A program made the position numbers and the translations under genes. DNA of 64,000 bases from Topomyia yanbarensis (Eukaryota > Arthropoda > Insecta > Diptera > Culicidae), in contig NC_080671.1 of NCBI RefSeq assembly GCF_030247195.1, forward strand, positions 188,335,725 through 188,399,724, given 5' to 3'. Position 1 is the first letter of the stretch. Each line of letters begins with the position of its first letter. The notes beneath the pieces were generated by a model that was given only the letters and a program-made list of their open reading frames with translations, had not been told where the DNA came from and ran no database searches. Of the stretch, positions 34,721 to 46,017 are shown in pieces.

Positions 34721-35408
34721 TGGCGTATGGCCCGTATTTTCTCTCTGCGGCCCTGTATGTATGTACAAAATGTCATGTAATTATCTCAGTAACGGCTGAA
34801 TCGATCTTAATGAAACTAGTTTCAAATGAAAGGCCTAACGTTGCCATTTGACACTATTATTTTTGATTTTCGATATGTTGTTTACTTTCTGAAATATAGG
34901 TCATTTTGTCAAAACATTGCAGGTTTTTAGTAAATAACTTTCAAACAAAGCAACGTTGTCCAACAAGCTGCACATAATTAAAAACCTTGTAAAAATACCT
35001 TTCTATCAAGCTATATATTGTCAAAATCCGTTCACGAGCAACGGAGATATTAAACATTTTGTATTTCTATTCCTCGCTTACCAATTTTCACTAATTAAAA
35101 AGAAGACCGTTTCATATAGAGTATTGCTTTACTGGTGTTTTAGGGGCAAAACTAACCCGATTTTGAACATCGGGGTATGAAAACACATCTACGTGATTCA
35201 AGGAATTGAATTAATTGAATCGATTTTGAAAACATTTTGTGAATTACCTATATAATAATTGAACTATTTCTCAAAAATCAATATGTAAGTTCACTAAAAA
35301 AACAAAATAACGCGTTCATAGTGATTTTTTTTCTAGAGTTAATGTATTTATCCCTTGGATTAGGCGTTGCGTTCAATCGTGAAGTATATATTGGATGGTA
35401 TATAAACC

Positions 35409-35464
<56 letters not shown>
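35409..35464. repeat. (CT)n microsatellite
   Basis: About 26 CT units with a few T interruptions. Frames read across it on either strand are artefacts. Confidence 0.95.
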
Positions 35465-35465
<1 letters not shown>

Positions 35466-38400
35466 CATGTTGGTGGCAACTGTCACGACTCACATCTATC
35501 TTGCTATTTCTCTATCCATTTCTAAGTTGTGTGATAAGATTCTCTGCTAATCTTTATTAATATTCAAGCTAATTTCATGTGTGCGATGTAATTGTGAAGG
35601 TTGAAGAAAACAAAACTATTTTTTGTCTGTTATAATATTACAATGTTTTTTCAGCATGATGATACGTAAAACTTTTTCTCCGTTTGCTCCGAGGACCGAG
35701 TATTTTAAGTTTCCCCTGGTAATCTAAAAATGCTCTATAAACTCGCAAATAAACTTTCCGAAGTAACTCGTATCAAATCACCAACAAAAAATCATAATAT
35801 CAGCATCCAATAAGCTAACACCATAGACAAACAGACGTAACAACTCGAAGAAAATTCTAAAAAAATCATCGCCCACGTTATACTAGCAACATCTGTTGAA
35901 CACATTGCACAAAATGTGATTCTGGCAACAATGGGAAATTTTGTTTTCAACCGAAGTCCTGGCAACAATGCCCACACCGCTTGTCAACTGCAAGATATTA
36001 GATGAAAGGTAGGAGCATTGTTTCAGTTGTTAAATTTGAAGAGCGAAATAGAAAAATCGCCTATGTCACGTACTTCAACTTCCATAGCATAATAACTACA
36101 ATTGACAAATTTAAAGAATGCAGAGCTACGTCTGCATTTTGAAAACCCAACTCAACCATTTATTGTTACGGGAAATTAGGCAACACCAAAATTGTTTTTC
36201 TTTTCGTGTGAAGAAATCAATTCTTATCGTTAATTGGTCGTATGATTGATTTTTGTCTCTATTAACTCTTCTTTGCCGTCGCTCTTTTGGAATCCCGGAG
36301 AAATCAGGAACTCTTTATTTTATTTTTCAAACTGGCGTTTACTTTTACTATAAAAACAAGGTTATGTAGCCTATTTTTAAAAAGTTGGCTGCGTTATCGA
36401 GGTAATTGGATCAAGATCGCAGAGAAACAACCCCTAAAATTTCCTTGCCAATATCAATTCGCATCAACGTAACGATTTAATTTTTAGTTTTCCGTAAATG
36501 AAAACTCACTATGTAGGTTATGGGAGAATTTAATTTTATAAAATACTAAGCTGATGGTTCGTCACGATGATTCTGCATACGAGTACATGACACTACTTTC
36601 TCTTTCAACGGAATCTTTGATCTTTCTCTTGAGTGCAAACTATGCTCGATGTGTTGGTCTTCTACGGAACTGTATCCTAACGCAACCTAAATATGTAGTT
36701 ATTATCATTCATAATAATCCCACGACTTGATGTTTTATCTTATAGATTGAATATGGCCTCAGCGTACCTTTAGTTTCCATAGCTCCAGAACCCCGCCAAC
36801 GTTGAAATCCTCCGTAAGTTTTGGAGACAGATTCGAATCTATTGCATACATCCGAGTAGTTTCGTTACACCGAACCAGTTAAATTGGCAAGATCTTAAAA
36901 TGTATCTGCTCACCGATCGACATCATGCAGGAAACTACGAGATGATTTTGAACAATTCTTGCCTTGGATACATCGTCAGGAATAAATTTCACATTTGTGG
37001 ATCATTGTTGTCATTTTTCTTCGAAAAAACAAACGAATATGAGGAAGAAAAACATAAACAAATAACGTGGTGGGCTTTTCTGTGGCCAGAGGTTTTGATT
37101 CGGTTCAGTCATAATTATTTTTATCGGTAATTTCGAGATAAAAAAGTGTTCGAATCAGAAGATCCGTGGTGAAGTTCAGCCTTTTCTCTCTTTTCATAGT
37201 GCGCAAAAGAATCAGGATGCTTGTTCGGATCTTTATGTTTATTTATTTTATGGGTCGCGGACGCCATGTTCAATTTGACGTGTATAAAACTAATACATTC
37301 AAAAGTGACGAATGCTTCCACCTTTCTTTCCCTTCATCTTGGTTTTCGGGTGCTTGCGGTAACGAAGTGACGCATTATGGCTATGTGCCAAAATCGCTTC
37401 ACAAGCGCTACGCTCGGTGAGGTGGCGCATTTTTCATAATTCAAATCAACCGTTTTTTCTGTGGGCAATGAAAATTCATCTCGTGTTACGTCTGTTTGTC
37501 TGTGCTAACACCATCTCCTTTACACAACGAAACAACCAGTACGTACTACGGCTTGCCAGAGGAAACATACAGATAAATTCACCACGGTGCACCCTGGAAC
37601 GCGGGCCGTGGTGAATTTATCTGTACGCGCACCTGACGCCACATATAAGTTAAAGAACAAGAGAGCGCGGTTCTCGCACTAAACCACCCCATCGCCAATC
37701 CATTTATTCAGCTCTGAAAAAAAGAGCTTTCTGCTTTTTCTGTGGTGTGTCATCATTGTATCTTCCGTGTATGCTTGAAACTGGCACGTCATTTCATGAT
37801 TAGAATGAAATGCTATCAGCGCCTGGCGGCAGTCATGGTATCTTTTACCTGCCATCAAAGAATGTGAGCTGACATGAAACGCAGCAGCTGATACGCTTAC
37901 AACGTCAGAACACAAACTAACGAATTTTTATTGTGTTCCCTTTTTATACGCGTCGCAGTTCATTCGATGAAAAAGAGGCAGTCCCAGCAACACTTGCTTT
38001 TTGAGCGAACTGTACCGACCAATCATGGATGAGATAATTACTACTTTCATAAAATACATTACTTCCGCTATTTCTAGTAATTGTACATACTACCGAATAG
38101 GATACAAAATTGTTGTACATATTTCCAATCAGATAGCGCAATAATCTTATTTTCCCATTCAGTACAACGGCAGATATTCACGTTTAAAAAATCGGGTAAA
38201 ATTCCGGCAGAAAATTTTGAAACGGGAATTTGAAACGTTAGAAGTATTCTACTTCAAAATGCACAATTGAAAAAAAAACTTTTGTCAGACGATAGTGGTT
38301 CGTTTTTGGAACATTAGTATCTAAGATGGAAAAGAATTTGTGACATGTTTTTGAGTAGAAAAATGCAAAAAAATAGATTTATCAAACCACATTTACGTAG

Positions 38401-38703
38401 AATCTACTTAAGATAAAACTAATATTCTCAAGAAAGGAGTTACTCGAATTTGGCTTGGTTTGTTTGCTAGAGCACATGAAATATATTTTCATATGAGGCT
38501 GATAAAATTGGGTCAAAAAGCTGACACAACTGGCGGTAGACAAAGTCGGGGCTGACAAGATCGCTAGCAGCTGTTTTATGTCATGAATAACACACGCACG
38601 TGAACCGTGTGCGTGTACGTGTGTGTGTTAACCACCCTATTTCCCACTGGCCGGCAGCGGTTTGAAGAAAAAAGTTATTTCCATGTGTTTATACATATAC
38701 AAT
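35465..38703. other. No gene confirmed
   Basis: Mixed-composition, probably single-copy DNA with many short frames and no recognisable protein motif. It contains the hairpin at 37568-37625. Bases 38432-38517 share a diverged direct repeat with about 2515-2608 (TACTCGAATT, TTGCTAGAGC, GGCTGATAAAAT). Confidence 0.35.
37568..37625. repeat. Perfect 20-bp hairpin with 18-nt loop
   Basis: Bases 37568-37587 and 37606-37625 are exact reverse complements (core AGATAAATTCACCACGG). Stem and loop size fit a microRNA-like precursor or a minimal palindromic insertion. There is no target duplication and no evidence of transcription. Confidence 0.8.
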
Positions 38704-38711
38704 TCAGACTC

Positions 38712-38880
38712 TCGGGGGTGGGTGTAGCGTAGTTGGTAAATCGATTGCCTTGTACGCAACGCACCTGGGTTCGAGCTCCGATCCCGCACATAGGGTTAGA
38801 AATTTTTCATAAGAGATTTTTCTAGCCCGAAGAGGCGAATGACCTTAAGGTTAAAACCTCTATAATCGAATTAAAAAAAA
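38712..38880 (+). mobile_element. tRNA-derived SINE, copy 2
   Basis: An exact 8-bp direct repeat TCAGACTC flanks the element (38704-38711 and 38881-38888). It carries a perfect RNA polymerase III A box, TAGCGTAGTTGG (38725-38736), and a near-perfect B box GGTTCGAGCTCC. The 3' body has GAATGACCTTAAGGTTAAAA and CTATAATCGAA, then an A-rich tail. The A and B boxes derive from a tRNA and would form its internal promoter; mobilisation would need a partner LINE. Confidence 0.85.
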
Positions 38881-38886
38881 TCAGAC

Positions 38887-38940
38887 TCGATTATCCGGGG
38901 ATTCGATTATCCGTGGAAAATGATTCGATTATCCGGGTGT
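38887..38940. repeat. GATTATCCG triplicate
   Basis: CGATTATCCG occurs three times within about 54 bp directly after the SINE. Similar motifs occur at ends of pogo/Tigger-type elements, but no opposite end was found. Confidence 0.45.
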
Positions 38941-39631
38941 TTCTAAAAAAAATCAAATTTCAACTAGAATGTCTGATTATAGTGCTAATTCGATCATTGC
39001 AGTCAACAAAACTTTTTTTCGGGTGGTCTAGGGTTCCTCCTCACAAATATTGGCCTACCTCAAAATAGCTTATATATGGGTTTTATCGCGCAAAGTGGCC
39101 AAAAAACTAAAACTTGGTATCGACCTTCACGGATTGGAACTAATTTTGAAGAAATTGTTCATCTACAGCCAATATATAATATCCTAAATTTTTGTGTCAT
39201 TTTTAACCATCCCTCGGTGCATGGGAACACCCTACTTTGAACTAATTGTTTTAAAAAAATAATTGTTCTTCGGATTATATCTCTGGTACTGTTTGCACTA
39301 GAATCAATCAAGAGAGATGATTTTTGAAGGATTTGTTCAATGAATCTGTAAAAATGCTAGTTTTAACGGCAGTGTTGCCAAATATGCAACATTTTAGTGT
39401 TAAACTAAAAGTACATTTTTCTTGTGATGCACATATCGGATACTGCAGACCTTTTTTACCTTTTTTTACTTATACTTACTCGGTCGGTTTTTGGCACTCT
39501 CTTTGGATAATGATGACATGCCTTTCGGGATTCTGTTTGGATACTTTATAGGATTCTGATCGAAGTTTTCTTAGCATTTCGATGGAATCTATTTAAAATT
39601 TCGATTGAATCCTTATCCGTATTTATATGGT

Positions 39632-40290
39632 TTTACATTTCTTATAAAAGAAATGTATAGAATTCGCTCAAACTTTCAAGTTTTTTTCCGAGGTCCGGAG
39701 GGCTGAGTCTTATATACCAATCGACTCAGCTCGACGATTTGGGACAATGTCTATGTGTGCATGTAACGGACACACTCTCATTCGTGTTTCTCAGCAATGG
39801 CTGAACCGATCTTATCCAAACCAATTTTAATTGAAAGGCCTATCACCCAGACAGAACGCTTTTAATTTGTTTTTGATTATGATGTTTAGTTTCCAAGATA
39901 TTATATGAATGATTGAAAGTGTCAAAATGGTGCTTTTTGCAGTTTTTTTAAATTATCTGTCAAAATTGACGACGTAGATAAACACTTTATATATCTTTGG
40001 ACAGCCTATACGAATACCTTTCGAACGAGCTATAGATTGTTTAAATCGAAGATATTTATCATTAAATATTGACGAAAGATTTTTATCATTTCCCATAGAC
40101 ACAAATAAGACCAAAAACAGGCTATCTATTTTTAACGCCAGCTCGGCTAATTTTAGGTCAATAGTATCTTCGGAGAATTTGATGGATGTAATATGGCCTT
40201 TGTTCTGGTATTATTTTTTTTGCTGATTAATCCACCTACGAGTGAGATATTTTCATAAATTTTCTTAGAAGCGATCGTATTGACAAGAAA
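39632..40290 (-). mobile_element. Family B repeat, 3' part
   Basis: Reading in reverse, the terminal hairpin (ACATTTCTTATAAAAGAAAT) lies at 39635-39654 and is followed by the GTCCGGAGGGC-type box, CGACTCAGCTCGACGATTTG and GGCTGAACCGATCTTA. It is a clear inverted copy of 4861-5558. The (CA)n tract is reduced to a few bases here. The 5' end is missing. Confidence 0.8.
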
Positions 40291-42459
40291 AACACTACAG
40301 AATAACTGCAGTGCTTTCCAGGATGCTTTTCAATACTGGCTGTGTAAGGGCTAGAATAGAATAGAATAGAAAAAATACGCTCCTCTCTTTAATTACAGAA
40401 AGGAATTGAAATCATTCACATTTTTTATTGAACACCCGTTAGATATGACGTTGAATTTAATTGAATGGGGATTTCTTTTATATATTAAATTTGCCGGGAA
40501 AATACAAAAAATAAAAAAATATAACCTAACTTTATTTGATCTATTTCGCGATGGGCAAGACTTTGATTATGGCATATATTACATTACATTAACCCTATCA
40601 AAATATTATTGTAACTATTGGCAACTGATATGATACTATCATCTCATAGAAAGTACGCCATAAAACTTTTTTTTACTCTAATTCATTTCAATTTTATTTT
40701 AAAATTATGGTATATTTGCAAATTTATTGGTACTCAAAATGTTATTTAGTTTCTCTACTATACATAACATAACTATTTTTATTTTATATATTTCAAAATA
40801 TTATGATGACTGGAATAATGTTCACAAACCCGCAAATAACATACGCTTTCCATTTCGTTTAAAGCATGTGAAAAGAGAAATAAAAAGAATTGCATCCTCC
40901 ACGATGGAAATGATAACCGGAACATCACCATTATTACAGCCCCAGCCAATACCGATCAACCCGCGACGTTTCAGCGAAATGGCTGCAACGACGCGTACAT
41001 TACCAGCACTTTCCATCTCGCGAGTCGGTGCGATGGCACTTTCCATCTGCCAGGCAGCATCGGGCATCTCGGAATCCGGTGCCGACACACTGCTGGCATC
41101 CTCGTGACGACAAAAACGGCAAGCGACCATGACGACGAATGGCTGTCTGGTTGTTTAGTATAATGTTGATTATAGCTATCATCTATTAACATAATTTCAA
41201 AATAATGACATCTAATGACTATTGGAAATCGATTCAATTAGGGAAATTATTATTACCATTTCGAGAAATAAGGTTCGCAGGAGGTAGCCACCCCATTATC
41301 GCGGAAGAACAAGGATATAAAAAATAGGAAAAAGCGGTTACCTCGATTCTGTACAGAAAAATGTAAAGCAGCGCTTGGTTTGTGCTGGGTGAAAGATTTT
41401 CAAGAACTCCATTCATGTTAAATTGATCCCGGGAAGTCGTTGATGATGAATGCATTGCTAGATATGATGGTGCGATACTGGTATGCTAATTTGTGGAACC
41501 AGTTGAAAAGTATGATAAAAAGTGCCAAACTTCTTATATTACGTTTATGCGTAAACATGTAACTTTGAAAAAGGTTAAAATATTCAATCTCTGCGCTCAA
41601 TTAGGTATCTACTTTACTGTCTGCATCAAGAATCAAGTACCGGTAGCTAATCACCTCCAATAGGTCATTTCGCTATTTTCATTTGCGTGGTGCCACTCCT
41701 CGGGTTCGGGTGCTTTGACCGAGTCAACCAACTAGCAACCAGTCGAAGTAGGCGCTGCCTTAGGTAGCACAATTTGATGATTCTTATCGCGCAGATTATA
41801 AATTTGCGGCGAATAAATAATGACCAGACACAATCAATTCCCATTACGGTCATAATTGTGACCATTAAATTATACTGATATTAAAACATGATAAATGCCC
41901 TAATATGTTACACGCTATCATCACTGCTCGGTGCAGTGATTTGTGGCACGTTTTGAGCGTTGCTTCTCGAATTTCGCAAGTTTATGGTTGGGTGCAAGTC
42001 TTCCACCAATGTGGCGTATTGTTTAATGTATCGATTGCTTACGACATTAGAACTGACGATTCTTGCTCACAACATGCAATCGAAACGTACCAGCATCGAT
42101 GACGGCAAACGGTGGAAATACTGAGTTCTACCTTTTTCAGGATGCTCAGAAATTAACACTAAAATTACTTAAGTGATTTTTTCTGGGCCACCTGAGAAAC
42201 TATCGAAATAAAAATCTTTTAAGAAGTAATTCGCGTCCAGTTCAAAATAGTACTTTTCATGGAAGTTTGCTGGTCAAAATACACCAATAGTAGCTTTATC
42301 TAAGATTATACTTAGGCCATGGCTGATTTATCCTTAACTCCGCACCAATAGAAGCATTTCACTTAAACAATACTACAAATCAATCATCTCTTGCTATTTT
42401 TCCTTCTTACCACGAAGTCTTCGGAAAAAGCTAATATTTGACAAATGGTATGTGAAGTA
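40291..42459. other. No gene confirmed; coding-like patch 40900-41130
   Basis: Bases 40900-41130 are GC-richer than the flanks and open on both strands (minus 40822-41130, 102 codons; plus 40727-41107, 126 codons). I recognise neither protein. The rest is AT-rich and unique-looking. Confidence 0.35.
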
Positions 42460-44642
42460 GGCTGTCCCAAAAAAAAAATCCCAATCGAAAAGTCATGGTG
42501 CTCAACCCTATAATGAAAGATAAGCATATGTTAAGCACTCTTGTAGAACAAATCAAGTTTCTAAAAAATCATCTAGAGGTTCCGCAAATGCAATTTATGG
42601 TAAATGGTCATTTTTTAGCAAAATTGTTGTATATAAGTGGATTTCGCAACTTTTTCAAAGCCCAATTATTTTTAAAATATTTTTATATTTTTCTGAGAAC
42701 CTAAGAGAAAAAATCCCATTTAAAAGTTTTTTACAAAAAGTACTTATATTAATTATAGAACCTCTTAATCATGGCGAAAAAAATATTTTTTTGGTTAATT
42801 TTGAAGAAAATCCACACAAATCGAATTTCAATAATTTTTTTTTCAATAAATCAAGGGTATGTTTTAGAAAGTACTGTTCATGGCAAAAGTTTTCGTGAAC
42901 AAATATTGTGAAAATTCGGTCGAGGGGCTGAGATATAACATTTTTAGTAAATGCTTTCAAACCATGAAACTTTGCTACATTTTTTTAATTGATCGATATC
43001 TCAACCGTAACTTGACCAGTGTAGGCATATTGGGTGTCAAATAAAATGGATTTCACTCAATCTTACAAAACATTTTCATATGTGGAATCTACCATCTTAT
43101 TCTAAGTAGTAGTTATTGCGAGATTTATGGGATTGTGCATGATCAACAACTTTTTCGAATAAGAAGTGATAACACCAATGATGCTATAACCTATGTTACA
43201 TTTACGATTGATTAGATTTATTTATTAATGTGAATGTATGCTAAGTCTTGTAATAAAACACTCAAACACACTATTTGATATGTTATCGAATACATACGGC
43301 ATGGTTGAAGCTTTAGAAGATTTATTTTGGCCATTTCTGTTTTTGGCGATAGTTAGTAATAACTCGTTTGTATCAATACCATTTTTGAGCCATCTTTGTT
43401 GGATTCTTACCATGAAGCTTATAATCGTACAGCTCGATAATTACTGAAATATTTTCCGAGCATGCTTAAGATTTCCGAGCAAACTTTGCCATGCCTAAAA
43501 CGATTCTTGGTAGTCCGTGCTGATTGATTTGTGTTAGAGACACGTTGTATCGAAATATTGGAGTAAAGTTTGGATAACATAATCTGGTATCGTGGGTTCA
43601 AAATATTTAGCCTAATCAGACATCCATGATAAAATTGATTGGACAATGGTTACAAGTTTGAAAAAGAAAAGTTCTTGATCAGAGTAAAAAAGCTCGAATC
43701 TCTGTACGCTACCAGATTAAGTTGCCCAAAATATATTCCAATATCTCGATATAACTGGATTTGTCTTTAACACAGATCAATCAGCATGGACTACAATGAA
43801 TCATTTCAGGCATGTCAAAGTTTGTTCGGAAATCTTAAAGTTAAACTGAAAATGGTACAAAAATTTACAACGAGATAATTCAATTTTCTCTACTGCGTTT
43901 GCTAAATCTTCACTAAATTCAATCAATAGTACAAATACTATATAAGCGTATATATTTCTTGGCGAAAATCGGTGAGGAAATTAACTGCTATTTTCGTTTT
44001 CCTGTATTTTCCTGTTCAAACTTAAATGACAGTAATGATCGTACTGAAAGAACAGTAGTTTTATGCGGAGAATTCTACGAGATGGCTCTAAAAATGACAC
44101 TGTTAGATACGAATTATTACTGACCATCACCCAAAATACGCAGAGTCAAAAAACTTCTAAAACTTAAATCATGCCATATTTATTCGATAACATATGAAAT
44201 GGTTTCAATTTGAGTGTTTTATTACAAGACTTAGCATACATTCACATTAATAAATAAATCTAATCAATCGTGAATGTTACATCATTGGTGTTATCACTTC
44301 TTATTCGAAAAAGTTGTTGATCATGCACAATCCCATAAATCTCGCAATAACTACTACTTAGAATAAGATGGTAGATTCCACATATGAAAATGTTTTGTAA
44401 GATTGAGTGAAATCCATTTTATTTGACACCCAATATGCCTACACTGGTCAAGTTACGGTTGAGATATCGATCAAATAAAAAAATGTAGCAAAGTTTCATG
44501 GTTTGAAAGCATTTACTAAAAATGTTATATCTCAGCCCCTCGACCGAATTTTCACAATATTTGTTCACGAAAACTTTTGCAATGAACAGTACTTTCTAAA
44601 ACATACCTTTGGTTTATTGAAAAAAACTACAAGGGACAGCCC
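42460..44642. mobile_element. TA-flanked inverted-repeat element
   Basis: The ends are GGCTGTCCC and GGGACAGCC, each adjoined by TA, which suits Tc1/mariner-type insertion. Long arms, about 42842-43266 and 44204-44628, are close reverse complements (for example GGTCGAGGGGCTGAGATATA, GTTGATCATGCACAATCCC). The left arm has about 370 bp more between the end and the shared part. That extra piece (42470-42750) reappears inverted at 47855-48146. The centre (43267-44203) has no recognised protein. Confidence 0.75.
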
Positions 44643-45654
44643 TATGGAGTTGTACGAATTGCAGACGTAGGACTGCAATACGTGAAATATTTAATTTCTT
44701 ATTACATTTGGATTGATAATTAATCAAACATATTTCTTTCTACAGTTCACTTCATGAATCAAACCGTCTTGCTCATCAGATCATTTTATTTACAATGGGC
44801 GATCGAATCCGATTAATGAAAGCAGACAGAAAACTGTGATGGAAAACCGTACTAATATCTGGACCTGCTTTAAGGTTGGACAGAGTTTCTAACAGCATGG
44901 CGTTTTATTTAGTAGTGTTAGTGAATCTTACCTTTGATACATTATGACTGATTGCTCGCACTGCACTCACAGTTGGATTACAAAAACTAAATCACTCTAT
45001 TTCTGGATATTGGATGTTTCTCATTACCAAATAAATTCCTTTCTATTCCAAAGATTCTTCACAAAAACTGCTTTTCTAATCCTAGCACATTTTTTTTCTC
45101 ATTCACTAACACTTATAAAGATGCTGCGACGGTTGGCGTGCGAAAAATCCTTTCAATTTTAGCACAGCTTTGGACCGCGAAATATAGGAAAAACAAATCA
45201 CTACCACAATATGATATACAACTATTTTTATAAAATAAAATACGCAACAAATATGCGCGAGAAAAAAAATAAACTGCTTTTTGTTTATCTTTATCATGAT
45301 TTCGAAGCCTTTTCACAGAGAGGCGCACACACTAGCACAAGCCAAGCTTGGTGCAAAACTGCCAGAATGCTTTTTCGTTATATTATCGCACCAATTTTAA
45401 AAACTGGTATATACGGTGTAAAATTTCAAAGCAAAGCAAGTTTTGACTTTTATTATCACTAACTTTTGATGATGATTAATATAACATCCTTGTTCTGAAC
45501 AAAGTTTAATAATATTCACTTCCGACAATATGCACACTCAAGAATGACTGCGATATTGGCAGCACTGTTACCAGCGAAAGCAAAGGCATTCATTCGAATG
45601 CTATTCGTTCAATTTGTACATGATTTATTGCAAAAAGTGAATTGATACGGAAAT

Positions 45655-45779
45655 TAGTTTTGAAGAGGATGTATGGCAAACATTTGACCCATCAACTACT
45701 TCGCATCTGAGAGGTATGACCGTGCTTTTGGAAGAAACAGATTTTTCTTGTGACATGCTAATGGATGCACAGTGTGAAG
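45655..45779 (+). CDS. Weak candidate internal exon
   Basis: Between a possible acceptor (GAAATTAG) and a good donor (GAAG/GTTAGT) one frame stays open and encodes FEEDVWQTFDPSTTSHLRG, then a segment ending MDAQCEG. The composition is coding-like. No family is recognised and no neighbouring exon was found; a chance frame is quite possible. Confidence 0.2.
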
Positions 45780-45970
45780 GTTAGTTATAGATTTATTTAA
45801 ATTCTACTCTTACTTTTATTGACGTCATTTAAATATGAAAATAAGGCCAAAGCAGTAACGGAACGTTATAGTTCATCCAAATATGTTCAGAGTTTTATGG
45901 CTATTAAGGTATAATTTCAGCCATAATTAACCATCTTAAACCGGAATGGCTTTGATTACTCATACTTTTA

Positions 45971-46017
45971 TGCCTTTCTCATATAGAAAGGTTATTTCAC
46001 CACTAGGTGGATTAAAT
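45971..46017 (-). repeat. Minimal family A element (fused ends)
   Basis: Read in reverse, TTTAATCCACCTAGTGGTG is followed after five bases by the terminal hairpin CCTTTCTATATGAGAAAGG. The whole interior, normally up to 1.4 kb, is absent, so both end structures sit side by side in 47 bp. Confidence 0.75.

Larger units (their letters stand above)
30020..34755. mobile_element. 4.7-kb hAT-type non-autonomous element
   Basis: The left end is CAGGGCCGCCGAGAG. The right end in reverse is CAGGGCCGCAGAGAG, giving 14 of 15 matches. An exact 8-bp direct repeat TATGTATG flanks it (30012-30019 and 34756-34763). CAG-starting inverted ends plus an 8-bp duplication are the hallmark of hAT transposons. The left subterminal region has GGGCCCGGAG and GGGGGCCCGGATTTTT. 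No transposase frame was found. Its cargo includes a tRNA-derived SINE (30269-30437), an inverted-repeat element (31936-32869) and a 1.6-kb T-rich block (33130-34720). Because the duplication lies in a (TATG)n tract, register slippage could mimic part of it. Confidence 0.82.
29866..35250 (-). mobile_element. Family B repeat split by a hAT-type element
   Basis: The terminal hairpin (CATTTCTTACAAAAGAAATG) lies at 29872-29891, followed in reverse orientation by GGCCGGGAGGGCC (the box), GACTCAGCTCGAC and a (TGTA)n tract. At 30019 the tract is interrupted by the element at 30020-34755. It resumes at 34756 with TATGTATG and the family's GGCTGAATCGATCTTA box, fading out by about 35250. Confidence 0.75.

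Noticed and set aside
35278..35560. Frames with RERERE or SLSLSL runs
   Set aside because: Translations of the (CT)n microsatellite.
38712..38790. A functional tRNA gene
   Set aside because: A and B boxes are present but the cloverleaf is not complete and the sequence continues into a SINE body with an A-rich tail and target duplication.
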